Part shown: piece by piece, positions 41,624-53,039 of the stretch | Layout of the letters: each line of letters begins with the position of its first letter | How positions within the stretch are numbered: position 1 is the first letter of the stretch | From: Mucilaginibacter mallensis | Lineage (GTDB): Bacteria; Bacteroidota; Bacteroidia; Sphingobacteriales; Sphingobacteriaceae | NCBI RefSeq assembly: GCF_900105165.1 | Contig: NZ_LT629740.1 | Span: forward strand, 5,949,957 to 6,013,956 | Reading direction: 5' to 3' | DNA length: 64,000 bases | Translations under genes and position numbers: made by a program | Notes under the pieces: generated by a model | Databases searched by the model: none | Told to the model about the DNA's origin: nothing | What the model saw: only the letters and a program-made list of their open reading frames with translations

Positions 41624-44600
41624 ATGAAAATTTATACTATTATTTACAAGCATATCATTATCTTATGTTTGTTATTAATAACTGCCGCAAGCGCTCGTGC
41701 CCAGCGCATATATGCCAGCAGTGAAGATCATGGTTCAACAAGCTTGCTTTGCTTAGCTTGTACTGTAACTAATCCTCAAAATGCCGATGACGGCAATATA
41801 GAAACTTACTCAACCTTAAATATAGGTGTTGGCGTAGCTGCAAATACTTACCAGGAACTTATATTCCCGGGCAGTAGTAAGGTTGCCGCCGGTACACCTG
41901 TAACCGTAAAATTGGGTACAGGTGATAAGCTGTTGAGCGCAACTGTATTGGGAGGCATTGAATTGCAGGCCTACAATGGTACAACAGCAATTGGCAGCCC
42001 TGTACTGGCATCAACATTAATAACCGCACTCAGTAATAATGATCAGTTTGAGGTGAGTATATCGCCGGGAGCTACTTATGACCGCATAAGGGTTACACTT
42101 GTAGGCGGTATTGTAGGCGCGCTAAGTAACCTATATCTTTATGATGGCTTTTATAACGGGACCGCGCCCGGCGCATGTAACTCTCCTATTGATGAGCTGC
42201 ATGGCATATCGGCCGGTTTACTTAACCTGGGCGCCAATATAGGTGGCGTAGCGAATCCGCAGAATGCCATTGATGGTAATCTAACTACTGCATCAACATT
42301 ATCTACCGCGGTTGGAGCGGTAGGTGCCTATGCTCAGCAAACTATTATATATGAGGCGCCATCGGTAAAAGGTGATTCTATACGGCTTACATTATCCGTA
42401 CCCGGCGCGGTATTACAAGCCGGTGTTTTGACGGATATTACGGTATCAACCTATAATGGCACAAACGGTACCCCTGAATCCTATCTTTTAAATTCATCGC
42501 TGTTATCAGTACAAATACTGAATGCTGGTGCCGCCAACCCTCAAATTATCGTTACCTACGCACCAACTAATGTGTTCGATCGGGTACAGGTTACTTTGGG
42601 TGGCCTGGTGAATGTATTATCAACCTTAAATTTATATGAAGCTCAAAAGCTAATACCACGACCTGTTATCAAGTTTAATAACACTGTAACCAATAATGCA
42701 TCGATATGTAATGGCAGTACGGCTACTTTAACTGCTACAGCGGTGCCTAATACCACATTTTTATGGTATGCATCGGCCACTGCAACCACCCCATTATTTA
42801 CCGGCAGCAGCTTTACCACACCTGCACTAACTGCTACCACCAGCTATTATGTTGCAGCAATGCGCACTGGTTGTACCGATCAATCCGAACGGGCAAAAGT
42901 TACGGTAACCGTGAACACCATACCGGCTAACCCGGTTATAACTACTAATGCGGTTACCGTTTGTCCGGGGTCATCAGCAACCTTTACCGCTAACGCAGTA
43001 ACAGGGGTAACCGTTAACTGGTATACCACTGCAACAGGTGGTACACCTGTTGCAACAGGGAACACTTTTACCACCAGCGCCTTAACTCAAACCACTAGTT
43101 ACTATGCCGAAGCAGTAGCTGGCGGTACTTGTGTAAGTCCGGGCCGCACGCAGGTAACCGCGACGATAAGTCCGTTGCCGGCTGCACCAACCCTTACCGC
43201 GCCAAACCAAACTATTTGCGCGGGCGATGTGGCCGTGTTATCCATAGCCAGCCCGGTAACCGGAGATACTTATAACTGGTATACTACCGCAACAGGCGGC
43301 ACACCGGTATTTACAGGTGTAAACTTTACCACAGCAGCATTAAATGCCAGCGTTACTTATTATGCCGAAGCTGTTAATGTTACCGGCTGCCCAAGCAGCG
43401 CGCGTACCGCATCAATTATAACAGTAGCGCCAAAACCTGCTGACCCAACACTGGCCGCTAATAATTTAACTATAAGCGCCGGGCAAACAGCTACCATTCA
43501 AGTAACCAATACACAAACAGGAAATACTTACAATTGGTATAGTTCGGCCACCGCGGCTACCCCAATTTTTACCGGGACAACCTATACCACTCCGGCACTG
43601 TTTACAAATACGACCTATTATGTAACCGCGGTTAATGCTACCGGTTGCCAGTCGGCAGATCGTACTGCTATAACTATTACTGTAACTATCAACACCAATA
43701 CGCCATGTTCATTTGCCAACGCGCAAACTAATGATGTAAATGGTATATGTATTGGCTGCGGTGTGGTTAACCCTGCGCTTGCAACGGATGCCGATACCAC
43801 AACCGCATCAACAATTACAGTATTAGCGGGCCTTTTAGGTGCCTATGGCGAGCAAAACCTCACCTTTCAACAACCGGGTTTTGCGGGCGATACCATTAAA
43901 ATTGTAGTTGGCAGTACAGCCAACCTGCTTAGTGCGAGTGTGCTGGGTAACTTCCAGGTTATTTTATACAACGGTACTACCCAAGTTGCCAGCTACGCAC
44001 TTAACAACGCGCTGATTAAAGTGAGCCTGTTAAGCGGTGGCACCAAGTATGCCATTTATGTACCGGCGCCTGCCGCCTATACCAGCGCTACCATTAGGTT
44101 AAACTCGGGTGCGCTAACAGCCTTAACAACATTGCAGATCTATTATGCATTGCAGCAATACCCTAAACCTGTATTTAGTAATCCTAATACTGAAATTTGT
44201 AAGGGTAGTACAGCGGTGCTGAATATCACATCGCCCACTAACGGAACTTTCCAATGGTACACCGCGCCCACTGGCGGAACAGTTGCCTTTACCGGTACCA
44301 GCTTTACAACACCTGCATTAAATGCAAACACAAGTTATTATATAGCTTATACCCGTGGTACCTGCGTTAGTACAGTGCGTTACCCCGTTTCGGTTTTGGT
44401 TGATAATCCACCGGCAGATCCTGTGGTTACGCCATCAACAACAACCATCATCAGCGGACAAACAGCAACTTTTACGGCTACTGTAGGTAATAACGTAACC
44501 GTAAAATGGTATAGCACAGCAACCGGTGGTACAGCTTTATATACAGGCACAACCTTTACTACGCCTGCTTTAACTACGCCAACAACCTATTATGCAGAGT

Positions 44601-47600
44601 CATCATTAGGGAATTGCGTATCACCAGGCCGTACACCTGCTACGGTTAATATTACCCCTATTGTGGTGCCTAATGTAACCGTTACCCCAGCTACACAAAC
44701 TATCGCTCCGGGTACAACAGCTACTTTAACAGCCTCATCAACTACGCCGGGCACTGTATTTAACTGGTATACTACTCCAACCGGTGGGACACCTATATTT
44801 ACCGGGGCAACCTTTACTTCGCCACCATTATTTGCAGCAACTACCTATTATGCTGAGGCCGTTGTAACTGCGACAAATACAAAATCAGCTACAAGGGCAA
44901 GCGGAGTGGTAAATATTAATACATCAGCCGTTAGCCCTACACCTTGCGATGCCGCTATCGACCAGGTATCAGGTACAAACGGGTTATGTGTTTTATGTTC
45001 GATAAACAATGCCACCGGTGCTGTTGATAACGACCGTAATACATTCTCGCAATTAGATGTACCGGTTGGATTACTTGGTGCCGGCGCTTATCAAACATTG
45101 CGCTTTGCCAGTACAGGGCATGCCGGCGATACCGTAGTAATGGAACTCGGTGTACCGGGATCACTGGCAAGTGTAAGTGTGCTTTCAGGAATAGGTATTT
45201 CTACTTATAATGGCGCTACTTTTAATAACGACAGTTTTGCCATAAACCCATCGCTTATAACTATCACATTGCTTAATGGCACCAGCCGTTTCAGGTATGC
45301 ATTTGTAGCAACCAAGGATTTTGACAGGGTTCAGATCACACTAAACTCTGTAGCGAGCGTGCTCACCGCCTTAAATATTTACGATGCATCCGAAGAGGTT
45401 GCCAAGCCGGTGATAGCTACGTCAAGCATTACGGCTTGTTCGGGTACTCAATCCACGCTTACGGCTACTGTACCATCATATGTAACCGTGAAGTGGTATA
45501 CCACAGCTACAGGCGGCACACCGGTATTTACAGGTGCAACATTTAATACACCTGTTTTAAGCGCAACAACAACTTATTATGCCGAAGCCAGCCGCACAGC
45601 TGATGGATGTACCCAAAGCGTGCGTACTCCTGCAACAATTACCATTACACCTGTACCTGCTGCTCCTGTTGTAGCAGCGCCTACACAAACGGTATGTTCA
45701 GGTTCGCCGGCTACATTTACGGCTACTGCTGTAACTGGGGTAACCTTTAGCTGGTATACTGCAGCAACAGGTGGCACACCGGTATTTACAGGTAATCCAT
45801 ACACTACTGCTGCGCTTACCGCATCAGCAACTTATTATGTTGAAGCCAATGGCAGCGGGCAATGTGGTAGTTCAACACGTACATTGGTTACTGCTAATGT
45901 GGCTACATCGCCATTAGTGCCAACCGTTTCACAAACTCCGGTACAAACTTGTTCCGGTTCATCAGCTATATTAACTGCTACCTCAACACAGTCGGGTGTT
46001 ACCTTTAACTGGTACACTGCTGCAACAGGCGGCACACCGGTATTTACAGGCGCGCAATACACAACGCCTGCACTTACCGCAAATACAACTTATTATGTTG
46101 AAGCATCGCTGGGAAGCTGTGTTAGTCCAACAAGAGCTGCTGCTGCCGTAAACGTTAACCCAACTCCTGCACAACCAGTGGTTACGGTAAACCCATCAAA
46201 CGCGCAGGTAACAGCCGGACAAACAGCAACCCTAACAGCAACTTCAACTACTGCAGGTGCTACCTTTAACTGGTATACAACTGCAACCGGTGGTACGCCA
46301 GTAGCAACCGGATCCTCATTTACAACCCCTGCCTTAACCTCAACTACAACTTATTATGTTGAGGCGCAATTAGCGGCAACAGGCTGTACAAGTCCGCAGC
46401 GTACCGCAGTTAACATAACCGTTAATACTATTTTCTCTACTTCGTGCGATTTTGCATCATCACAAACAACCAGCAATAGCGGCATATTATGCGTGGGTTG
46501 TACAGTAACTAATCCAAATTTCTCAGTGGATCAGGATACGACCAACTTTTCCGTACTGAACTTGCCATTATCATTATTAAATGCTTACTCAGGCCAGGAA
46601 CTAATATTTGGTGATGGCGGTATTAAAGGTGATACCGTAAAAATAAGGATAAGGGTACCTGCCAGCTTACTTACTGCTGGCATACTGGATCATATCCAGG
46701 TAGCATCATACAGTAGTAATGGTACTGTTTACAATGGCGATCGTGTTAATGTGAGCAGCAGCCTGATTAAAGTACAGATACTATCAGGCAATCAGGACGC
46801 GATCATCGAATTTGCGCCACAGGTTGCTTATGATGCAGTTGAAGTAAGGCTGTCTAACGGATTGGTTTCACTCCTTAACTCGCTCGATATATTGTATGCG
46901 ACAAAAGAGGTGGAGCAACCTAAACTAAGCGTATCAACAGAAAACATCTGCTCAGGCAGTACAGCTTCTTTCACAGTTAGCAATGCCCGTACAGGTTTAA
47001 CCTATAAATGGTATAGTACAGCTACAGGCGGTACAGCATTATTTACAGGTACTACCTATACTACCCCTACGTTAACAGCAACTACAACTTATTATGTTGA
47101 AAGCAGCCGTACTGCAAACTCATGCCCTAATCCAAACAGGGTTGCAGCTACCGCGAATGTGTCGCCATCACCTGTTAATCCGGTACTGGCACAAAGCACA
47201 GTGCAGGTATGCTCAGGCAGCAGTGCTACTTTATCGGTAACTAATGCAGGTACTGCAATTGTACAATGGTACGATGCAGCAACAGCTGGTAACCTGCTGT
47301 TCACCGGTGCAAATTACCAGGTAACGCCGATTGCCAATGCTACTTATTATGTTCAGTTGGTAAATGGCAGCTGTATCAGCCCATCAAGGGTATTAGCAAC
47401 TGTGGATGTTAACCAGTCGCCTTCACAACCGGGTGTACAAGCAGCTAACCTTACCGTATGTTTGGGCAGCCCTGCTATTATAAATATATTGAGCCCGCAA
47501 ACAGGGGTTACTTATAAATATTATACAGCAGCTACAGGTGGTACAGCAGTAGCATCAGGCATAACTTACACTACGCCTGCCATCACCCAAAATACAATTT

Positions 47601-50600
47601 ATTATGTAGAGGCCTCAAATACTGCCAGTGGTTGTATAAATACAGGCGGGCGTACACAGGTGAGTATATCAGTTACTAACCAGGTAGCCGCACCAACCCT
47701 GAGTGCTACACAAACCACAGTATGTAATGGCGGAAGTGCTACTTTAAGCGTAACCAGCCCTGTTGCAGGCCTTACCTATAGCTGGTACACCGCGGCAACA
47801 GCAGGCACACTGGCATTCACAGGTACAACCTTTACGGTAAATAACCTCACTAGCAATGTGTCGTACTTTGTTGAGGCAGTTAACAGCACTGGCTGTACCA
47901 GCCCAACACGCACCGAAACGGATATCACCGTACAGCCATTACCAACACCTCCAACAGTAGTAATTCCTACAGGTGGCCTATCTGTTTGTACCGGGTCATC
48001 AGCAAGTGTTAGTATCTCCAATCCGCAAACAAATGATGTTTACAATTGGTATGATGCGGCAACAGGTGGTACATTATTGTTCACCGGTACGCAATTTAAT
48101 ACCCCGGCATTAACCGCTGCAACTACGTATTATGTTGATGCAGTTACTGCGGGTAATTGTAACCCATCAACACGTACAGCGGTAACCATCAACATAAATG
48201 CCTTGCCAAACGATCCGGTATTGGTAAGTAATAGTGTGGCTGTTTGCGCAGGCAACCCGGCAACCTTACAAATAAGCTCGCCACAAGCAGGTGTAACTTA
48301 TAACTGGTACGATTCAGCTACTAAAACTAACCTGTTATTTACAGGCGCTACCTACGTAACCGGTCCGATCACTACTGCTACCGATTTCTATGTATCGGCA
48401 TCAAACAGCGCGGGTTGCAGCAGCAATAACCTGGCACAAGCGCAGGTAACTATACAAGCAGCTCCGGTTGCTCCGGTTGTAGCTAATGGTGGTACGGTAC
48501 AATCATGTACAGGATCAACAGTTACCTTAACCATATCTAACCCGGCTGCGGGCTATACTTACAGCTGGTTCTCGACTGCAACTGGCGGAACTGCACTGGC
48601 AACAGGCACCAGCTTTACCACACCGTCGCTTACTGCTAATACCAGTTACTTTGTTGAAGCAGCTAACAGTTCAGCCTGTTCATCGCCATCACGTACTGAG
48701 GTTGATATCAACATAAATGCCTTACCAACCCCACCAACGGTTACAGCACAAGGCGGCTCGTCAACACCAACAACCTGCGCGGGCAGCAGCGTAACGTTAA
48801 CAGCAACAAGCACTACAGCTAATGTTACCTTTAACTGGTATACCGCAGCAACAGGTGGCACACCAATATTTACCGGCGCGGTTTATACCACACCTGCCAT
48901 AACCGCAGCAACTACCTATTATGTGGATGCGGTGAGCACTGTAGGCGGTTGCGCGTCAGCATCACGAACTGCGGTGCAGATTAGTATTACTCAACCACCG
49001 GCAACACCGGTGCCAGTATCGGCTACAGTATCGGCTTGTATAGGCAGTCCGGCTACATTAGCGGTAGCCAATCCACAAGTAGGCATAACTTACAATTGGT
49101 ACGATTCAGCAACGAAAACTAACCTGCTGTTTACCGGGGCAACTTATACTACAGCTGCTGTAACTGTGGCAGCCACTTATTATGTAGAAGCATTGAATGG
49201 TACCTGCGCTAGTCCGTCACTGGCACAAGTGCAGGTGACACCAGTTGCAGCGCCGGGGGCTCCTACTATAGCCAATGGCAGTACTGTACAGTCATGTACA
49301 GGCTCAACGGTTACATTAACTATATCAAAACCGATTGCAGGTTTAACTTATAACTGGTATACAGCTGCTACAGGCGGCACACCAGTAGCCACCGGCACCA
49401 GCTTTACTACACCTGCGTTAACCGCTAATACAAGCTATTTCGCGGAGGCCGCAAATGGTACAGGCTGTACATCTGCCACACGTACCGAGGTTGATATTAA
49501 TATAAATGCCTTACCTACACCACCAACAGTTACAGCGCAGGGTGGTTCATCAACACCAATAACCTGTGCAGGCAGTGGTGTGACTTTAACCGCAACAAGC
49601 ACCACAGCTAATGTTACCTTTAACTGGTACATTGCAGCTACAGGTGGTACAGCAATATTTACCGGCGCGGTTTATACCACGCCTGCAATAACTGCTGCAA
49701 CTACTTATTATGTGGAAGCGGTGAGCAGCTTAGGAGGCTGTGCATCAACCACACGTACCGCGGTACAGATTAATGTTACTCAGCCACCGGCAACACCGGT
49801 ACCTGTATCAGCTACAGTATCAGCTTGTATAGGCAGTCCGGCTACATTAGCTGTATCAAGTCCACAAACAGGTATAACTTATAACTGGTATGATTCAGCT
49901 GCGAAAACTAACCTGTTGTTTACCGGGGCAAGCTATACTACCGCCGCGGTAACTGCCGATGCAACTTATTATGTTGAGGCTTTGAACGGTACCTGCGCCA
50001 GTCCAGCATTGGCACAAGTACAGGTAACAGCCATTACAGCGCCTGGGGCTCCTACTATAGCCAATGGCAGTACCGTACAGTCATGTGCAGGTTCAACAGT
50101 TACCTTAACTATATCAAACCCAATTGCAGGTTTAACCTACAACTGGTATACAGCCGCTACAGGCGGAACACCGGTAGCCACAGGTACCAGCTTTACAACG
50201 CCTGCGTTAACCGCGAATACAAGTTATTTTGCTGAGGCAGCAAATGGTACAGGCTGTACATCTGCCACACGTACCGAGGTTGATATCAATATAAATGCTT
50301 TACCAACCCCGCCGACGGTTACAGCACAGGGCGGTTCATCATCGCCAACCGTTTGTTCGGGCAGTGCGGTAACCTTAACGGCCACCAGCACTACACCAAA
50401 TGTTACCTTTAACTGGTATACAGCCGCTACAGGTGGCACGGCAATATTTACCGGTGCAGTTTATACCACACCTGCCATAACCGCTTCAATAAGTTATTAT
50501 GTTGAAGCAGTAAGCAGCTTGGGAGGCTGCGCGTCAACTACACGTACTGCGGTACAGATCAACGCTACTCAGCCACCGGCAACACCGGTACCAACATCGG

Positions 50601-51901
50601 CCAATGTATCAGCCTGTATGGGTAGTACGGCTACGTTATCCGTATCGAGCCCGCAAAGTGCCTTAACTTATAATTGGTATGATTCGGCTACGCGTACTAA
50701 CCTGTTGTTTACTGGTTCGAGCTATACCACTGGTCCGGTAACAGCCAATACCACTTATTATGTTGAAGCGGTTAATGGTACATGTACCAGCGCATCGCTA
50801 GCAAGTGTACAGGTAACAGCAGTTTCAGCACCAGGTGCACCGCTTATAACCAGCGGTACTGCTCAAAACACCTGCAGCGGAACACAAGCAACGCTGGCTA
50901 TTGATAATCCGCAAACAGGCTTTACCTATAACTGGTATACTGCATCTACTGGCGGCACATCGGTAGCAACAGGTGATGATTTTGTGACACCGGTATTAAC
51001 AAGCAATACCACTTATTATGCCGAGGCAACAAATGCCACCGGCTGCCCATCGGCAACACGTACCGCGGTAAATATTACGGTACAACCTGCGCCATCGGCA
51101 CCACAAATAAGCTCACAGGGAACATCTGTATGCCCTGGTTCACCAACTACACTATCGGCAACGGTTAGTGACCCGGGTGCAACGGTAGCATGGTATACTA
51201 CAGCATCAGGCGGTACTGCCATAGCCACTGGCACCAGCTTTACAACACCGGCGTTAACAGCCAGTACAACCTATTACGCCGCAGCCATGAATGGCACCAG
51301 TGGGTGTACATCAGCAACGCGTACTTCAGTAACCGTGACTATACTGCAGCAATTATCGGCACCGGTGGTAACTGTAAGCGCGTCAACACCAACAAGCTTA
51401 ACCTTTGCATGGGGTGCTGTAACTGGCGCTGTAGCATACCAGATTAGTATTGATAACGGCGCTACATTTAGCGATCCAAGCTCGGGCACTGCTGGTTTAA
51501 CACATACAATAGCAGGCCTTAAGCCGGCGGAGAGCATAACCATTGTGGTTCGCGCTGTTGGTGGCTCACAATGCCAGCTAAGTGATAACTCGGCCGCTAT
51601 AACCGGTACAACAACTAACCCTAATGGCGATGGAATATTTGTGCCGAATGCATTTACCCCTAACGGTGATGGAAAAAATGATATAGAATATGTGTACGGC
51701 ACCGCTATAAAGAGCATAAGATTTTATGTGTACGATCAATGGGGCGAAATGATTTACTCAACATTAAACCAATCAAACGGATGGGATGGTACCTATAAGG
51801 GCACCAAGCAACCGGTTGGCGTATATGTTTATTACCTGGAAGCAGTGATGAATGACGGTCAGCAGATTAAGAAGAAAGGGACAATTACGCTACTGCGATG
51901 A
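41624..51901 (+). CDS. Giant Ig-repeat surface protein with type B T9SS sorting domain
   Basis: 3425 residues. The signal peptide is at 1-27. Five ~155-residue modules start near residues 28, 184, 691, 1104 and 1603; four carry an LC-x2-C pair (CLAC, CIGC, CVLC, CVGC) followed by a conserved Asp/Thr/Ser-rich line. There are 28 Ig-like domains of about 86 residues with the core NWYTAATGGT, grouped 4, 3, 4 and 17. A fibronectin-III-like domain (about 3240-3330) and the C-terminal domain (VPNAFTPNGDGKND, GWDGTYKG, GVYVYYLEA) follow. It is a likely adhesin of the SprB type, exported by T9SS. The next genes encode PorP/SprF and PorE-like proteins. Confidence 0.9.
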   Translation: MKIYTIIYKHIIILCLLLITAASARAQRIYASSEDHGSTSLLCLACTVTNPQNADDGNIETYSTLNIGVGVAANTYQELIFPGSSKVAAGTPVTVKLGTGDKLLSATVLGGIELQAYNGTTAIGSPVLASTLITALSNNDQFEVSISPGATYDRIRVTLVGGIVGALSNLYLYDGFYNGTAPGACNSPIDELHGISAGLLNLGANIGGVANPQNAIDGNLTTASTLSTAVGAVGAYAQQTIIYEAPSVKGDSIRLTLSVPGAVLQAGVLTDITVSTYNGTNGTPESYLLNSSLLSVQILNAGAANPQIIVTYAPTNVFDRVQVTLGGLVNVLSTLNLYEAQKLIPRPVIKFNNTVTNNASICNGSTATLTATAVPNTTFLWYASATATTPLFTGSSFTTPALTATTSYYVAAMRTGCTDQSERAKVTVTVNTIPANPVITTNAVTVCPGSSATFTANAVTGVTVNWYTTATGGTPVATGNTFTTSALTQTTSYYAEAVAGGTCVSPGRTQVTATISPLPAAPTLTAPNQTICAGDVAVLSIASPVTGDTYNWYTTATGGTPVFTGVNFTTAALNASVTYYAEAVNVTGCPSSARTASIITVAPKPADPTLAANNLTISAGQTATIQVTNTQTGNTYNWYSSATAATPIFTGTTYTTPALFTNTTYYVTAVNATGCQSADRTAITITVTINTNTPCSFANAQTNDVNGICIGCGVVNPALATDADTTTASTITVLAGLLGAYGEQNLTFQQPGFAGDTIKIVVGSTANLLSASVLGNFQVILYNGTTQVASYALNNALIKVSLLSGGTKYAIYVPAPAAYTSATIRLNSGALTALTTLQIYYALQQYPKPVFSNPNTEICKGSTAVLNITSPTNGTFQWYTAPTGGTVAFTGTSFTTPALNANTSYYIAYTRGTCVSTVRYPVSVLVDNPPADPVVTPSTTTIISGQTATFTATVGNNVTVKWYSTATGGTALYTGTTFTTPALTTPTTYYAESSLGNCVSPGRTPATVNITPIVVPNVTVTPATQTIAPGTTATLTASSTTPGTVFNWYTTPTGGTPIFTGATFTSPPLFAATTYYAEAVVTATNTKSATRASGVVNINTSAVSPTPCDAAIDQVSGTNGLCVLCSINNATGAVDNDRNTFSQLDVPVGLLGAGAYQTLRFASTGHAGDTVVMELGVPGSLASVSVLSGIGISTYNGATFNNDSFAINPSLITITLLNGTSRFRYAFVATKDFDRVQITLNSVASVLTALNIYDASEEVAKPVIATSSITACSGTQSTLTATVPSYVTVKWYTTATGGTPVFTGATFNTPVLSATTTYYAEASRTADGCTQSVRTPATITITPVPAAPVVAAPTQTVCSGSPATFTATAVTGVTFSWYTAATGGTPVFTGNPYTTAALTASATYYVEANGSGQCGSSTRTLVTANVATSPLVPTVSQTPVQTCSGSSAILTATSTQSGVTFNWYTAATGGTPVFTGAQYTTPALTANTTYYVEASLGSCVSPTRAAAAVNVNPTPAQPVVTVNPSNAQVTAGQTATLTATSTTAGATFNWYTTATGGTPVATGSSFTTPALTSTTTYYVEAQLAATGCTSPQRTAVNITVNTIFSTSCDFASSQTTSNSGILCVGCTVTNPNFSVDQDTTNFSVLNLPLSLLNAYSGQELIFGDGGIKGDTVKIRIRVPASLLTAGILDHIQVASYSSNGTVYNGDRVNVSSSLIKVQILSGNQDAIIEFAPQVAYDAVEVRLSNGLVSLLNSLDILYATKEVEQPKLSVSTENICSGSTASFTVSNARTGLTYKWYSTATGGTALFTGTTYTTPTLTATTTYYVESSRTANSCPNPNRVAATANVSPSPVNPVLAQSTVQVCSGSSATLSVTNAGTAIVQWYDAATAGNLLFTGANYQVTPIANATYYVQLVNGSCISPSRVLATVDVNQSPSQPGVQAANLTVCLGSPAIINILSPQTGVTYKYYTAATGGTAVASGITYTTPAITQNTIYYVEASNTASGCINTGGRTQVSISVTNQVAAPTLSATQTTVCNGGSATLSVTSPVAGLTYSWYTAATAGTLAFTGTTFTVNNLTSNVSYFVEAVNSTGCTSPTRTETDITVQPLPTPPTVVIPTGGLSVCTGSSASVSISNPQTNDVYNWYDAATGGTLLFTGTQFNTPALTAATTYYVDAVTAGNCNPSTRTAVTININALPNDPVLVSNSVAVCAGNPATLQISSPQAGVTYNWYDSATKTNLLFTGATYVTGPITTATDFYVSASNSAGCSSNNLAQAQVTIQAAPVAPVVANGGTVQSCTGSTVTLTISNPAAGYTYSWFSTATGGTALATGTSFTTPSLTANTSYFVEAANSSACSSPSRTEVDININALPTPPTVTAQGGSSTPTTCAGSSVTLTATSTTANVTFNWYTAATGGTPIFTGAVYTTPAITAATTYYVDAVSTVGGCASASRTAVQISITQPPATPVPVSATVSACIGSPATLAVANPQVGITYNWYDSATKTNLLFTGATYTTAAVTVAATYYVEALNGTCASPSLAQVQVTPVAAPGAPTIANGSTVQSCTGSTVTLTISKPIAGLTYNWYTAATGGTPVATGTSFTTPALTANTSYFAEAANGTGCTSATRTEVDININALPTPPTVTAQGGSSTPITCAGSGVTLTATSTTANVTFNWYIAATGGTAIFTGAVYTTPAITAATTYYVEAVSSLGGCASTTRTAVQINVTQPPATPVPVSATVSACIGSPATLAVSSPQTGITYNWYDSAAKTNLLFTGASYTTAAVTADATYYVEALNGTCASPALAQVQVTAITAPGAPTIANGSTVQSCAGSTVTLTISNPIAGLTYNWYTAATGGTPVATGTSFTTPALTANTSYFAEAANGTGCTSATRTEVDININALPTPPTVTAQGGSSSPTVCSGSAVTLTATSTTPNVTFNWYTAATGGTAIFTGAVYTTPAITASISYYVEAVSSLGGCASTTRTAVQINATQPPATPVPTSANVSACMGSTATLSVSSPQSALTYNWYDSATRTNLLFTGSSYTTGPVTANTTYYVEAVNGTCTSASLASVQVTAVSAPGAPLITSGTAQNTCSGTQATLAIDNPQTGFTYNWYTASTGGTSVATGDDFVTPVLTSNTTYYAEATNATGCPSATRTAVNITVQPAPSAPQISSQGTSVCPGSPTTLSATVSDPGATVAWYTTASGGTAIATGTSFTTPALTASTTYYAAAMNGTSGCTSATRTSVTVTILQQLSAPVVTVSASTPTSLTFAWGAVTGAVAYQISIDNGATFSDPSSGTAGLTHTIAGLKPAESITIVVRAVGGSQCQLSDNSAAITGTTTNPNGDGIFVPNAFTPNGDGKNDIEYVYGTAIKSIRFYVYDQWGEMIYSTLNQSNGWDGTYKGTKQPVGVYVYYLEAVMNDGQQIKKKGTITLLR
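48742..51108 (+). repeat. Three tandem 789-bp three-Ig repeat units inside the adhesin gene
   Basis: The segment TACAGC(A/G)CAGGG-like start recurs at 48742, 49531 and 50320, exactly 789 bp (263 residues) apart. Each unit encodes three Ig-like domains in the same order (TFNWYTAATGG, TYNWYDSATKTN, TYNWYTAATGG). Units 1 and 2 are nearly identical in protein; the third diverges after its first two domains. Silent third-position differences show the copies are not brand new. Confidence 0.85.
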
Positions 51902-51973
51902 TAAATCACCGCAGTCCCCGGAAATTGATAAGAAACCTTAAATGATTGCATTTACCAATAAGAACATACTACT

Positions 51974-52972
51974 ATGAAAAAAATAATAATAACAATGGCG
52001 GCACTTTTACAGCTAATAATGGTTGGCCAGCTAAAAGCACAGATAGATCCGCATTTCTCGCAATATTATGCTTATCCACTATGGTTAAACCCGGCTTTAA
52101 CCGGTGTGATGAACGGTGAGGCACGCGTAAATGCTAATTTTAAGGATCAATACGCCACTATACCAAATTCATATCAAACAGCAGCCATATCCGCTGATTT
52201 TCGCCCGACGGATAAAGTAGGATTGGGTATAAATATACTTGACCAGTCGGCAGGTAGCGTGGGATATAATTACCTGGCAGCTTATGGCTCTTTTGGGTAT
52301 GGCATAGCTATATCTGACGATGGTAACCAGCAATTGCACTTTGGGGTACAGGCAGGTTTAATAAACAGGAGTTTTGATGCCAGCAAATTACAACTGGGCG
52401 ATCAGTTTAACCCCGGCAGCGGCTTTGACCCTAACCTGCCCAATTTTGAGAATTTCTCGAGCACTAATGCCACAATTTTTGATGCAGGTGCAGGTATATT
52501 TTATTACGATGGGAACCCCACAGATGTGGCAAATCCATTTTTAGGGGTTAGCGTGGGCCACCTTACCCAGCCAAAAGATCCTTTTGCGGTTGAGGGGATA
52601 AACGCCAAGCTGCCCATGCGTTACACCGTACATGGCGGTATTCGCCTTACCATAAACGAAGATCTTGACCTTATACCGCATGCCATATACATTAAACAGC
52701 AGCAGGCGCAGGAAAAAGACCTGGGCCTATATTCTGAAATTAAATTACCGAGCGATAACGGGTTAATAATGGGGGTAATGTACCGCTTTAATGATGCGGC
52801 AATTGCCAATGTGGGCTATCATTTCGACAATTATATTGTAGGTGCAAGCTATGATTTTAATACATCGCAATTAAGTTCGGCTACCAGCGGACAGGGAGGA
52901 TTTGAATTATCAATAAGTTATGTGTTCCATAAACGCATTCAGGGGCCCGAACCTATTTGTCCAAGGCTTTAG
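51974..52972 (+). CDS. PorP/SprF-family type IX secretion membrane protein
   Basis: 332 residues with a signal peptide and the family pattern IDPHFSQYYAYPLWLNPALTGVM near the start. The rest forms an outer-membrane beta barrel ending in ISYVFHKR. SprF-type proteins are needed to export and anchor type B T9SS substrates such as SprB, and PorP is part of the core complex. It lies 72 bp after the giant adhesin, so a dedicated partner role is likely. Confidence 0.93.
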   Translation: MKKIIITMAALLQLIMVGQLKAQIDPHFSQYYAYPLWLNPALTGVMNGEARVNANFKDQYATIPNSYQTAAISADFRPTDKVGLGINILDQSAGSVGYNYLAAYGSFGYGIAISDDGNQQLHFGVQAGLINRSFDASKLQLGDQFNPGSGFDPNLPNFENFSSTNATIFDAGAGIFYYDGNPTDVANPFLGVSVGHLTQPKDPFAVEGINAKLPMRYTVHGGIRLTINEDLDLIPHAIYIKQQQAQEKDLGLYSEIKLPSDNGLIMGVMYRFNDAAIANVGYHFDNYIVGASYDFNTSQLSSATSGQGGFELSISYVFHKRIQGPEPICPRL

Positions 52973-53039
52973 ATTATATAAAAACCAACCATATGCAGCA
53001 CAACAAGCCTGACCTGCAAACGCACTAATATTCACACCC

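Noticed and set aside
48742..51108. Possible CRISPR array from regular repeats
   Set aside because: The period is 789 bp and in frame; it is a coding tandem repeat of Ig domains.
42643..51717. Many minus-strand frames inside the adhesin gene
   Set aside because: They are mirror images of the Thr/Ala/Gly-rich repeat coding sequence, with repeated shadow peptides such as VPPVAAVYQL.
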